A DNA stretch of 39,499 nucleotides, taken from contig BFEA01000843.1 of the NCBI GenBank assembly GCA_003427395.1, positions 20,350-59,848 of the forward strand, read 5' to 3'. The notes beneath the pieces are model-generated. The model was not told the DNA's origin. It saw nothing but the letters and a program-made list of their open reading frames with translations, and did not search any database. Source of the DNA: Chara braunii (Eukaryota > Streptophyta > Charophyceae > Charales > Characeae). Below are positions 10,376-19,974 of the stretch, piece by piece; positions within the stretch are counted from its first letter, which is position 1; each line of letters starts with the position of its first letter. A program made the position numbers and the translations under genes.

Positions 10376-11152
10376 TATTGCACAGACGCTAAGTGGTTGC
10401 CCGATGATGATCCTCTTTACTGGTTCAAACAAACAGACAACGGTGGTTATGCTGGTCCGCAACAACCTTTCGATCCTCTGCCGGTCCAACTGGCGTTCCT
10501 CGACGATTACAAGAACGGTTTGGAGGGTGTGAAGAGGTTTTTGGAAGTCTATGAAAAAAAAAGAGAAACTTTGATGACTTTCCGAGACGAAGAGGTGACT
10601 AGAATAGATAGGGTTTTTCGGTTTTGGGAAGATCACGTCAAACACGCGGGGGACATCATCGACAACGGGGTGCCTTCGGCACCCATCACCGAATTCTGGC
10701 CAAAGGCCACCCATGTCGTTGAAGACAGGAGTTCTTGCTCTGATTCGGATGCATCCGAATTACAGAAAGAACCTCTATTCGTGGGTCTTCAGAGGGACAA
10801 GCCTAAGGCCAATTTTGATCATTTCGAAGATGTGCATGTCGACAGTTTAGTCATTATGCAACTGTCAGACGAGGACATGCATCAAGCAGTACCTTTTTGG
10901 GTTGGCCAGGTTCGCAGTGAAGTTGAGAAGAACGAAGATTCGCCAACTTACAACCAATTCAAAGTGGAGTACTGGGTTCTAATCGAAAAAGCGAGCACAC
11001 TAAGAGAATTGTATGCCGACGCCTGGGAAAAAAAATAGAAAACAGCTCCAGGTCAGGAGGAAAAGTATCAACATGTCACAACCGTTGCGTTTTCTTGGAT
11101 GAGACAAATAAGGACGAATGTCTGCGAGTCCTCCAAAAAGTTTACCATGTGA
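10376..11152 (+). pseudogene. C-terminal domain of the DUF7869 protein, in frame beyond TAG
   Basis: Directly after the TAG at 10373-10375 the same frame reads YCTDAKWLPDDDPLYWF and stays open to a second TAG at 11036. It then continues as KTAPGQEEKYQHVTTVAFSW to a TGA at 11150-11152. Motifs fit the tail domain that usually follows DUF7869: AVPFWVGQV near 10890 and KVEYWVLIEKASTLRELYADAW near 10960. From family pattern I would expect a Gln- or Trp-like residue at the first TAG and Trp at the second, so both look like point mutations rather than true ends. An acidic Ser-rich patch (SSCSDSDASE) is encoded by one of the palindrome sites at 10745. Confidence 0.6.
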
Positions 11153-11510
11153 TTTCTCTCAAAGTAAGAAAAAATGCAATTCCCGCCCTAGAAAACGGCG
11201 TAGGCGCTCAAACACAAAACGTTTCCGGAGAAGGGAGCGGGCAGGAGAGTACCTCATCGAGAGTGTGATGGTTGTCATCTTTTCGTGAGGAGAACGTATT
11301 GCCATGATGGCCTGTGCACACCACGCTTGACCCCATGGAATACATCGCTTAATGATTTGTGCTCTCTGGGTTACGGGCTTCAAATCAACAAGAGTTCTTC
11401 ATCAATTTTCGACATTGGGCATAAAGGCGTTTTCGTCGTCGTAGCATGACCTCGGGCTTTCGGTCCTGACCTTGATCTGACGCTTTTATTGTGACTTTTG
11501 TGTTTTGCAG

Positions 11511-11690
11511 TATGCAGACTTTCCTCTTCTGACGTACTTCGAAAACATGGATGACATTTTGGGCTACATTGAAATAAAAGTACCTGAACGACTAGCGATC
11601 ATCACAAAGGGAGGAACGTTTCCTTTTCAATATGAGAGAATCTTCAGGATCGTAGCGGGAGGATGGGGAATGTTTGTCATTATGATGAGG
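11511..11690 (+). CDS. Exon-like ORF segment, function unknown
   Basis: A strong acceptor-like sequence (GTGACTTTTGTGTTTTGCAG) ends at 11510. It is followed by an open frame beginning YADFPLLTYFENMDD and including PERLAIITKGG and FRIVAGGWG. A weak donor (GAG|GTTTAC) lies near 11689; otherwise the frame runs to 11753. No known domain was recognised. It could be a downstream exon of the DUF7869 gene or of a separate gene in this block. Confidence 0.25.
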
Positions 11691-11699
11691 TTTACTGAT

Positions 11700-12660
11700 C
11701 TCAATATTTTGGACATGCGAATATATGAGCGTCGGGGGGAAAATTGGATGTGAGGAGATTTTACAAGAGCTTATGTAAAAGCTTAAGAAGTTCTTTTCGC
11801 CTTGAGACGTGTTGTGCTCGGAGCAGGGGGTGACATTCAGGTTTTCTCGTTTTCCATTACGGAGTTTGAAGGTCTGCCTCAACCTCCAATCCCGGCTTGC
11901 ATGGTGGACGGTTCGACATGGGAACCGATAGTGAACGCTCTACGAAGAGGCTTCTTTTGAGGACTTCAACTTTTTAAGACGTTTGGTGACCAGTCTTACG
12001 TTTCTAGAATTTTGTGTCATTATGTCGGATTTGCGAACATTTTCGTAGTATAGTCATTTCTGATTACTTTTAATTTTCACTAGTTTGAGAGACGAGTCTC
12101 GACACTTCCCAAGTTTTGTGGTCGAATGTCAGATTAGTTGAAATTTGCACACTGTAAAGTATTAACGAAAGCCACGAGTGCCGACCCAGGCTCATGGTCG
12201 GTTGTGCTTCGGATGCATTCGACCAAGAGAATAAGGATATTGTTACGAAAACCAAACACAAGAGCGTCAAGGGGGAAACAGGATGCTGGGGGATTTTACA
12301 GCACCTTATCTGCAAGCTGCATATGTTCTTGTGTCCTTGAGACGTGCTGTTGTTATGGCTGGGGGAGACGTTCAATGTTTCTCGATTTCCATTACGGATT
12401 TCGAAGGTCTGCCTCGACCTCCTAGTTGGCTTGCATTGTGCACGGTTCAACATGGGAACCGCTAGTGAACGCTTTTCGAAGAGACTTCTTTTGAAGATTT
12501 CAAGTTCGGGACACTTTGGTAACGAGTCTTACGTTTTTAGAGTTCCGTCAGGATGTCGAATTTTTGAATGTTTTCATAGTGTAGGCTTTTTTAGAGAGGC
12601 ATCTCGACATTTCCAAATTTTTATGTTAGAATGTCCGATTAGTTGAAATTTCCACGGAAA
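11700..12660 (+). repeat. About 535-bp tandem duplication with exon-like content
   Basis: Two units start near 11700 and 12235. They share GGGATTTTACA-type sequence, CCTTGAGACGTG, TTCCATTACGGA, AAGGTCTGCCTC, CATGGGAACCG and GATTAGTTGAAATTT. In the same frame both units encode related peptides: LRRVVLGAGGD and SFSITEFEGLPQPP in the first, LRRAVVMAGGD and SISITDFEGLPRPP in the second. The differences are conservative, which suggests an ancestral coding exon that was duplicated. Both copies now meet stops soon after. Confidence 0.75.
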
Positions 12661-12999
12661 CTTTTTAGTTGATTGTGGACGGTCCGACATAGCCTTGCCA
12701 AATCTTTGGTTAATGGAAACTTTTGAGGTAACCGTTACGAATTCACAATATTGGGACCAGATAATTGTTATCAGTTTCTACGACGTACTTCTCATTTGTC
12801 TCGACAATGGTTGTGTGCCTGCATATGTAGGCTGGGTGTCCCGCTCTGTTTTTAATTTTTCTTTGTGAGTTGTCAATTGTCTTCAAAATCCAGTGAGATC
12901 TTTCAAAATAATTATAAGGTCCTTGGACCTCCAACATCTGATAATACGTACACAAATTGATTCGGATGTATCCTACACATTCGTTTGAGCCTTCTCCAA

Positions 13000-13350
13000 G
13001 GCCCAATCCTCAGATGATAACGTCTTTACATAATATGTTCCCCACCTTTTCACTCCGTACGATGCCCATTTATTTTGAGAAATGTTTGGTAAAGTGATAA
13101 TGTACATGCAACCGCCATCTTGTTGAAATTTAAGACTGATGGTTACTAGAGTTCTTAAGGGGTTCCCGAGGGTGCACTTTTGTTTGTTAACATACATCAT
13201 TTGATCTCGGCAAGGACAGTGGAGGAGTGGTGGGCAGCATTGGGTAGGGATGTTACAAGTTCATGGTTGCGAGGTCTTACCCGGCAAGCGGCAAATGATA
13301 ACATCTCTGCATAGTGCTGCCCACCACTTCACTCCGTCCGATGCCCTTTT
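13000..13350. repeat. Diverged repeat pair, about 284-bp period
   Basis: GATGATAAC(G/A)TCT followed by TTCACTCCGT(A/C)CGATGCCC occurs at about 13013 and again at about 13297. GGAGTGGTGGGCAGCA near 13223 is also roughly inverted relative to GTGCTGCCCACCACTTCACTCC near 13314. Between 12.7 and 13.9 kb the DNA becomes AT-rich and holds three palindrome sites but no gene that I recognise. Confidence 0.6.
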
Positions 13351-13938
13351 GTTTTAAGAAATGTCTGCTAAACTATAATTGTTCTTGGAATGATAACATA
13401 TTGGTTAATTTTCCCTCGGAGGGTGATCCGGGGTATGTTCATAAGTTCATCCTTTTGATTGAGTGAACTTCAAGGATATGTAATGAATGACGCACGGTTT
13501 ATAACATAACTGATTTTCTTCATCCGAATAATGAAATATTTGATTCGGATATATCCCAGTTTTACTATAAAACTAGCGAACTTGTGTATTATAGATTATA
13601 TCGAAACATGTGACTCGGATGTATCCTACTCAACCTGCTTGTATTCAATTAAACTTCAAAAATGAGCTATTCTTTTCACTCTCATGCACCCTTTAAAGCC
13701 TCAACGAAGACCTTTTTTGGGTCACTCATATACGTCCCTCACAAGGGGAAACCTTCGATATGCTACGTTCGTACTGACTGTCTATGTGTGCCAATTTAGT
13801 TGAGGATTTATCCGTTGAACAGGGACTCTGATCGTTGTGTATTAATGTATAATCAACATCTTCTTTCCTCAGCCGTGTAAACCTTTCGAGTTTCTCGAAC
13901 GACAAAAGTACTATTTACAAAATAATGTAATATTTTAA

Positions 13939-14532
13939 TCAATAACATGTTAACATAAATACCCCGCAACTAACTCTATCCACTGGTCTTGGAACTCCCT
14001 CTATAACAACATTTGTTGCTACCGACTTCCAGCGCCTGCACGACCGCCTATGTGATGTTTGATATTCCAAATACTGTACGATCAACTCGAAAACACTAAG
14101 GTAAAAACTAGAATCGGCTACAACGCAAGGAAAAAAATAAAAAATCTCAAGAACATCATCTCTCAAGTTCACGAAAAGGAGGATCCAGTGATCATTATCT
14201 TTGAGGACCGGAACGAAGATAATATCATATTGAAGCAGATCCACGTTTTTAGCCCATCTTTCCACCCCGCCGTGCCCTTGAAGTTGCAGTTTACTGAAGA
14301 AGAACGAATTAAAGCTTAAGACTCGAAGGCCTGACGGGATGTCACATATCCCATATGCGGTCGTTCCCAATAGCGTCATGTAAAAGTTGACGACCTCATG
14401 ATTCACCCTGTTGTCAGTAAGTGAGAGGGTTAGAATATCCTTCGCTGCAATGCGCAACTGACCATCGCCGAGGGTCGAGAATACAGTGTCAGGTGGCACC
14501 AAGCCTATTTCAATGTCATCCAAAACCCGCAA
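13939..14532 (-). CDS. Ulp1/SENP-like C48 cysteine peptidase domain, catalytic Asp missing
   Basis: The 197-codon frame matches the C48 (Ulp1) fold in order. NHEVVNFYMTLL (44-55) matches the usual W-DEVIN-FY-LL entry motif and FFFSKL (77-82) the usual SFFY-KL. YDIIFVPVLKDNDHWILLFVN (102-122) supplies the catalytic His115, and DRVSCGVFML (185-194) supplies Cys189. The expected catalytic Asp after the last core strand is not there (EIFYFFP, 129-135), and the usual oxyanion-hole Gln before the Cys is not evident. The protein would therefore be inactive or very divergent as a SUMO protease. The frame's first codon is TTG with an in-frame TGA two codons upstream, so the true N-terminus lies in another exon or is lost. 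Ulp1 domains are commonly carried by eukaryotic DNA transposons, and this one lies tail-to-tail with the DUF7869 gene. Confidence 0.8.
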   Translation of the reverse strand: MRVLDDIEIGLVPPDTVFSTLGDGQLRIAAKDILTLSLTDNRVNHEVVNFYMTLLGTTAYGICDIPSGLRVLSFNSFFFSKLQLQGHGGVERWAKNVDLLQYDIIFVPVLKDNDHWILLFVNLRDDVLEIFYFFPCVVADSSFYLSVFELIVQYLEYQTSHRRSCRRWKSVATNVVIEGVPRPVDRVSCGVFMLTCY

Positions 14533-14624
14533 GCTTCAAATCGCAGTCACTGCTGTTCGAGGTGTCATGGCCCGCACTGCACAACGTCGAGCAAAGGACA
14601 TGGGGGGAAGTGAGAAACGAAACT

Positions 14625-14954
14625 CTAAGGATTCTCCTTCATCGCACGACGAGTAGCTAAGTATTTCTCATACATGGTCTGACCCCTAGTCACAGATCGT
14701 GGATATCTCCCTTTCTCTGGGGGCAGAAGGGAAGAACACTCCTCAATGGCAATGGCATGCTCCTTCTTCCCGATTTCGACATCAACCCATGACGCCTTTA
14801 ACATGTCCTTGTGTTTTGTCGTCAACCCCGAGACTATCTGCAATATGTGTTCTCGATATTTAGAGGGCCTCCGTGTTCGAGACGACCCTACCCCTGTACA
14901 ACAGACGAAAGACAAAACGAAAAATGAATACACGATTGCGAAAAAGAACCCCAC
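14625..14954 (-). CDS. ORF upstream of the Ulp1 domain, possibly the same gene
   Basis: This 109-codon frame lies just upstream of the Ulp1-like ORF on the same strand but in a different frame, with 92 bases between them. It starts with a hydrophobic stretch and continues with a charged, helix-like part (SKYREHILQIVSGLTTKHKD, then VDVEIGKKEHAIAIEE). No domain was recognised. An intron joining it to the peptidase exon is possible, as GT- and AG-containing sequences are present, but no strong splice pair stands out. Confidence 0.3.
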   Translation of the reverse strand: MGFFFAIVYSFFVLSFVCCTGVGSSRTRRPSKYREHILQIVSGLTTKHKDMLKASWVDVEIGKKEHAIAIEECSSLLPPEKGRYPRSVTRGQTMYEKYLATRRAMKENP

Positions 14955-15240
14955 GAAAGGACAATAAGAGAACCACGAAATCTAAAAGACGCAGGACCTA
15001 TGCAATTACAGAACCCCGTCATGCCATGAGAGTGCGCGAGAGAGAACTTCCGCATTAGCCACGCTGCAAAACAAAACGAGCAGTGCAGTCAAGCTCGACA
15101 CCCCCGCCCTTCAAAAGGGAAAAGCACATCAAGTCACAGAAGCGGAAGCCAAACATCTCTATAGTCCGGATCCCGACGGTGACCTAACCCCTGGACAAAC
15201 GAAGGAAGAGAAAACGGAAAATGAATATACGTAATCCAAG
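14880..15240. repeat. Diverged direct repeat before the LINE
   Basis: CAAAACGAAAAATGAATACACG near 14913 and GAAAACGGAAAATGAATATACG near 15210 share flanking blocks (CCCCTG-ACAA upstream, CCCACGAAAGGACAAT or CCGACGAAAATGACAAT downstream). They form a repeat with a period of about 298 bases. The second copy runs into the first recognisable LINE codons, so it may mark the 5' truncation point. Confidence 0.5.
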
Positions 15241-17217
15241 ATGAATCCGACGAAAATGACAATTCAAGTTTCCTTTGGGGATCACACAGCGGTACAGACG
15301 TCAATAACAGAGAACTCTATCCGTGATGCCTGTTCATCCTGGTCAAAAACACACTTCTTATCCTTCCTTGGCAGAGCAATGGTCATCAACACGTTCATCT
15401 CCTCAAAAATATGGTACATCTTATCTATTCGTCCTCTCTCACCTATCTCTGCAACTAATACAAGAAGGCTACTTACTAAACTCTTATGGAAAGGAAACTC
15501 TGAAACCAACTCAACCCTCAGTAAAGTTAGCTGGAAAAAAATCACAGAAAAAAGGAAGGACGGCGGACTGGGTATCTTGGACCCTGCTACCCAGAACCGT
15601 GCCCTGCTAGCTAAGTGGCCAGTAAGGGCCCTAACTATGGAGGAACAACAACCTTGGGTAATTATAACACAACACTACCTAGCGGAACAATGGCATCTCT
15701 CTAACCCCGACGCAGTTTGGTTTGCCTTACTAATGCGCCCCTTCACTTCCAAACTCAGTGGTGATACCTGGAGTGGAATTCTCAAACGATGGAGCAAGAT
15801 GCTCCCCCAACTCCTAGAGGAACCATCGACCAAATTGGAAATCCTTAACACATGCTTCCTAGAGAACCCAGCAATCAGGGGAAATGGCGGATTCCCGTTC
15901 TCTGTAGCCAAGAGCTCTGGAAACTTTGGATTGAAGTGGATACAGAAAGATGTTTGGCTGATCCACCACATATGGTGTGAGGAACACAACAGATGGAGAA
16001 CAGCTACAGAGCTCCGCCCACTGTTGGCGGGGCTCCGAAGTATAGAGACCAACTTGGAGGATATCATACTGGCAATTCCGAAGAGCTGGGAGCAGATACT
16101 CTCTTGTCCTTTCGGTGCATTCAGTGAACAACAATGGTTTCAACACGCAACCTCACTGAATATCTACTACAGGATTGACAAGGTTAATGAGGATGGCTCA
16201 TACGAAGCTTCGAAATGGAATTACGAAAACTCTATACTGGTGCAAACCAAGGAAATGATGCCCACAGACTTGACAGGTTTGCAAGAAGTCCAAGTACAGC
16301 AGAAGAAAGATCCCACTGGGCGAGCTCCTATACGGCTAGTGTCAGGCCTGCCCACTGGGAAGATGGGGAAGGTGGATACAGAGAGATATGGATGGATCAT
16401 CTCTGACAAGTTAGGCAATCTAAAGAAGGTTCCCATCTCTGAGTATTCTATGAAGTTAGGCTACGCCCTCCAGTCAGATCCTCAATCACTTCAGGCTGAA
16501 CTATCTATGAGTTGGCAGCATAAGATGTCATCGTTGAAGCTGCCCTCTATATCCCCCAAATGGTTTCTTCTTTTCATCCATCTTATTCTCACATCAATCG
16601 AGACTAAAATAGGAGGGCTTCAATGGTTGCATCTACACTCTTGCGTACCTACTGCTATGTGGTGTTCAGAGAGAGGTATGGACATCAGCACGACATGTGA
16701 GGTCTGTCCCCACCAGACATTGGAGGACTCGCTACATCTATGGTGGGAATGTGTCATTGCCCGGGGTTTCTAGGACTACCTCAATAACTTGTGGTCCCAG
16801 GCTTACGATGTATGTGATTTTTGGTCCTTAGACTTGGTTATCACAGGTAGAATAAGACATCAATTCCATAACCAACAAGTTGAATGGATAACTCCCTTTT
16901 TCAGAGAGAGAGTTTTTTGGGCTCTCTGGCTAGCTAGGAGAGACAGTAGGTTCCTAGACACCAGGTCCCCTCTCCCCACTCTGTTAGCTCAATTCAGACA
17001 GCAGATGAGAATAATTATTATGGCCGACTGGATCAGGATAAAAAACCGGGTTTCCTCCAAGGAAATGGCAGTGATTCAGTTTCAGAGAATATGGTCTTCC
17101 CCCTTCCGGTGGGCAGGGATCCTAGAAGGAGAAAAGTTATATTATTCAGGTATTCTTTGGGACCATGCTGCCTCTGGGCCTAGCCATCATCAGAGTTCAG
17201 ACAACTTTAGATGCTAA
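15241..17217 (+). pseudogene. 5'-truncated LINE: RT C-terminal region plus zinc knuckle, one TAG
   Basis: The frame encodes the part of a non-LTR retrotransposon ORF2 that follows the RT catalytic core. Features are SFLGRAMVINTFISSKIWYIL (about 40-60), the KDGGLGILDPATQNRALLAKW block (about 110-130), and a C-terminal zinc-binding motif CEVC-HLWWEC (residues 486-504) after LQWLHLHSCVPTAMW. The RT core with its catalytic DD motif and the endonuclease are absent, so the copy is 5'-truncated, as is usual for LINEs. A TAG at 16771-16773 interrupts the frame. Beyond it the same frame continues as DYLNNLWSQAYDVCDFWSLD to a TAA-equivalent end at 17217. No start codon can be assigned, because the true start is lost. 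Confidence 0.85.
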
Positions 17218-17424
17218 GAGGGTCTTCAGGTAGCATTTGGTCCTTTTTTCTAAGTTCTTAATCCAGTTGCACAGTTTTGTTTTGAAGTTGCAGATCATGG
17301 GACGCTGGACCCGGTTTCCAGCAAACGCCACTCCCAGGTTGAGATGTTGAGGGATTCCCGGCCTCACTCAATTATTTATGAATGGAATTGCAAAAAAATA
17401 AATAAAATATATATATATATATAT
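17218..17424 (+). other. Probable LINE 3' UTR and A/T-rich tail
   Basis: After the ORF2 stop about 170 bases of non-coding sequence lead to an A-rich stretch (CAAAAAAATAAATAAAA) and then (AT)n up to about 17422. This looks like the simple-sequence 3' tail of a LINE insertion. No clear target-site duplication was found. Confidence 0.5.
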
Positions 17425-17518
17425 CTGCAACAAACCCAAATGAATGAATATTCCAGTGGGTATGGGGGGGCTGAGCAAAACTCTCACACCGCTATAGGGC
17501 ACACTCGCACTAGGCCCT

Positions 17519-17637
17519 CACACTAAGCCCTCAAATTCACAAAATCCCAAAATGAGTGGCCAGATCTAGTCCTTCCTTTACAAAGACTCGATCTGGCTGC
17601 TCATTTTGTGATTTTGTGAGTTTGATGGCCTAGTATG
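17519..17637. repeat. Foldback element, 53-bp arms, 13-nt loop
   Basis: Bases 17519-17571 pair with 17585-17637 in 45 of 53 positions. The arms include CACAAAATC and CAAAATGAG on the left and their reverse complements on the right. A second partial copy of the left end (ACTAGGCCCTCA) lies immediately upstream. No open frame is present. It is either a foldback or MITE-type element or a small-RNA precursor. Confidence 0.85.
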
Positions 17638-17888
17638 AAAGAGCAAGGCCGGATTTGGGCGGACAGTGGTGGCGCCAGTCACACCATGTCCTTTCGGCGA
17701 TCATGTTTTTCACTTGTTTTTTTGTTACTCATGTCAGCATTCTCACTTAGCATTAATCCTAAAGTTAGTTTCACTTTGAGGAAAGTGCATATATCCAAAA
17801 CATGGTTGTGGCTCATTCCCTTCCCATTTGCAGGCGGCAACTCACAGAGGGTGGAGCTTCGGAGGAAGCCAGCCACACAGCGCACACC

Positions 17889-18120
17889 CTTTTTCTTTTT
17901 TTTTTTTCCTTAAAAGAGAATTTTATTATAAGCTGGGAACCCGGCCCAGCGCCCCTCACAAGAGTGCCACAACTATCGGGCTGAGCAAGGCTCTCGTTGA
18001 GTCTCCGGCCAAGCAAAGCCCGAGCCACGGTATTTGAAAACAGCCCAACAAGCCTAAAAAAGGAAAAAGCTAACAAAACCCTAGGTATACTAATTCCAGA
18101 GGGAACCCTAAGTAAACTAA
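17889..18120 (-). mobile_element. Poly(A)-tailed retroposon 3' end, minus strand
   Basis: Read on the minus strand, GC-rich sequence (GGGGCGCTGGGCCGGGTTCCC) leads to an AATAAA signal (in TTATAATAAAATTC) and, about 16 bases later, an A-rich tail (T-rich at 17889-17909 on the plus strand). This is the 3' end of a retroposed copy. The body upstream on the minus strand (to about 18120) shows no ORF or tRNA-like box that I can identify, so LINE, SINE or other origin is open. Confidence 0.55.
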
Positions 18121-18275
18121 ATATCATTAACACAAACGCCCAACAAAGATTAAACTAACTATCATTAACACAGACGCCCAACAACGAGATCGTACACAAT
18201 ACTCAAAGCTCCATATCCTAAACAATCATTGAAGTCTCTAGATTAACTATCATATCATTAACACAAACACCCTAC
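18110..18275. repeat. Short repeat AACTATCATTAACACAAACGCCCAAC, 3 copies
   Basis: Variants of TATCATTAACACARACRCC occur near 18121, 18159 and 18252, each followed by CAACAA or TACAAAG. The spacing is unequal. No gene is seen between 18.1 and 18.7 kb. Confidence 0.7.
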
Positions 18276-18769
18276 AAAGTTCAAAACCCAATCATACATG
18301 CACGGTAATGCACCCAATCAAACCCCAACCATGTATGCACAGAACCAAAGCGAAGCCCTAACCACCCATGCCCGTTTTCCCTCACCGGATTTTCTGTATT
18401 TATGTTTTTCTTTTACAGGTTTTCCTTTTTTTTCCCCTTCCAACTCCCCCCAAATTGCTATAGAGCCAATATCTTCAATTATGAAATTTCTATCATTTTT
18501 TGAAAGTTAATTCAAAAAAGAATAAAGGAATTTGCATAACATCCTGAGGTTACCACAAATTCTCAAACCCCATGACCCTTCAGGCCGCTGACAAAAGACA
18601 GAGTTCACGAACAAGTAGTTTGGGAAAATGTGAATTGGGTGTGACTGGCCCTGGACACTGTTTTCTGGGGAATTGGGGGATTCTACGGATTTGGTACGGC
18701 CATGTTGAGAGCGCCCTCAGAGTGGACTGGTGGTACTGGTCTCAATGGTCTTTTTCTCTAATCCCACAG

Positions 18770-19104
18770 GTGACGAAACCGCTGATATGAACTTGAACGT
18801 GCAGACTGTGTCCGGCCCATACCTTTCCCATATGTCGGGCGCGGGCACTGCGCGCCAGCCCGAAAAGCAATACTGGCCGCTGATTCTATTTATCGACGGC
18901 CGCCCTTTTGTTTGGGGCCAGCGCGTTACCCGGCGTGCGTCTGAAAAAATAGCTGGGAAAGCTTGTACTGCTCATACTGTGCAGTGTGCACGAGCGCTTC
19001 TCGAAGCGCTGAATCGATTTCTCAAGCACAAGAATGTGTTTTTTCTTTTGGACTTGTGTGTGAGGTCGTCTTCTTGCGTCTGGATGTGTCCTTCTCAACG
19101 ACAG
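18770..19104 (+). CDS. Exon-like ORF flanked by splice-like signals, function unknown
   Basis: A pyrimidine tract (TCTTTTTCTCTAATCCCACAG) ends at 18769 and GACAG|GTTTGT occurs at 19104/19105. The 335-base interval is open in one frame (DETADMNLNVQTVSG onward, including QYWPLILFIDGRPFVWGQRV). No domain was recognised. The splice signals are the only positive evidence for an exon. The frame continues to 19389 but becomes low-complexity. Confidence 0.25.
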
Positions 19105-19324
19105 GTTTGTTTTATTGTCTCGTGTATGGGACTTCTGTCATGTATCTTGTATGCGCTTGTTTGCATTTCCAAATGTAGATCGTCGTTGTATTGTTGTTCC
19201 ACACGGCACACGCGACTTGCATGCCGAAAAAAAATGAAACAAGTTCATCTCGTGACATTTCGGTCCTTTCAGCAACAGCATCGCCATCGCACTTTTTGCT
19301 ATTTTTTATTTTATTTTATTTTGT

Positions 19325-19327
<3 letters not shown>

Positions 19328-19356
<29 letters not shown>
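19328..19356. repeat. Poly(T) run, 29 bases
   Basis: An uninterrupted T29 preceded by TTTTATTTTATTTTGTGGA. It may be the tail of a minus-strand retroposon, but no element body is recognisable and the assembly gap begins 78 bases later. Confidence 0.9.
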
Positions 19357-19434
19357 GGGTTGTGTATTTCCAAGTGGAGGCGATGTTAACGCATCCTCTA
19401 TTTGACACACTACATGACGGGCACCATACGTGAT

Positions 19435-19974
19435 NNNNNNNNNNNNNNNNNNNNNNNNNNNNNNNNNNNNNNNNNNNNNNNNNNNNNNNNNNNNNNNNNN
19501 NNNNNNNNNNNNNNNNNNNNNNNNNNNNNNNNNNNNNNNNNNNNNNNNNNNNNNNNNNNNNNNNNNNNNNNNNNNNNNNNNNNNNNNNNNNNNNNNNNNN
19601 NNNNNNNNNNNNNNNNNNNNNNNNNNNNNNNNNNNNNNNNNNNNNNNNNNNNNNNNNNNNNNNNNNNNNNNNNNNNNNNNNNNNNNNNNNNNNNNNNNNN
19701 NNNNNNNNNNNNNNNNNNNNNNNNNNNNNNNNNNNNNNNNNNNNNNNNNNNNNNNNNNNNNNNNNNNNNNNNNNNNNNNNNNNNNNNNNNNNNNNNNNNN
19801 NNNNNNNNNNNNNNNNNNNNNNNNNNNNNNNNNNNNNNNNNNNNNNNNNNNNNNNNNNNNNNNNNNNNNNNNNNNNNNNNNNNNNNNNNNNNNNNNNNNN
19901 NNNNNNNNNNNNNNNNNNNNNNNNNNNNNNNNNNNNNNNNNNNNNNNNNNNNNNNNNNNNNNNNNNNNNNNNNN
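19435..19974. other. Assembly gap (540 N)
   Basis: Bases 19435-19974 are all N. ORFs that appear to cross it have no meaning. Confidence 1.

Larger units (their letters stand above)
2721..13628. repeat. Dispersed TCGGAT-NN-ATCCGA inverted-repeat motif, 18 copies
   Basis: Fourteen-base sites start at 2721, 2980, 3138, 3281, 3730, 3799, 3870, 5555, 5923, 7307, 7373, 7524, 8648, 10745, 12209, 12962, 13545 and 13615. The arms TCGGAT and ATCCGA are conserved, with a few changes per site, while the two central bases vary freely (GA, CA, TA, TG, TC, CC, GC, GT, AT). A degenerate copy lies near 3524. At 2721 both arms have changed in a compensating way (TCAGAT-TC-ATCTGA). The copies surround and enter the DUF7869 gene. 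By eye only one near match occurs elsewhere, at 37604. Several copies lie within larger diverged duplications, so not all are independent. Confidence 0.85.

Noticed and set aside
8879-11152. TAG as a reassigned sense codon in this genome
   Set aside because: The gypsy element and trihelix gene also contain TAA and TGA interruptions, so general decay explains the stops without a changed code.
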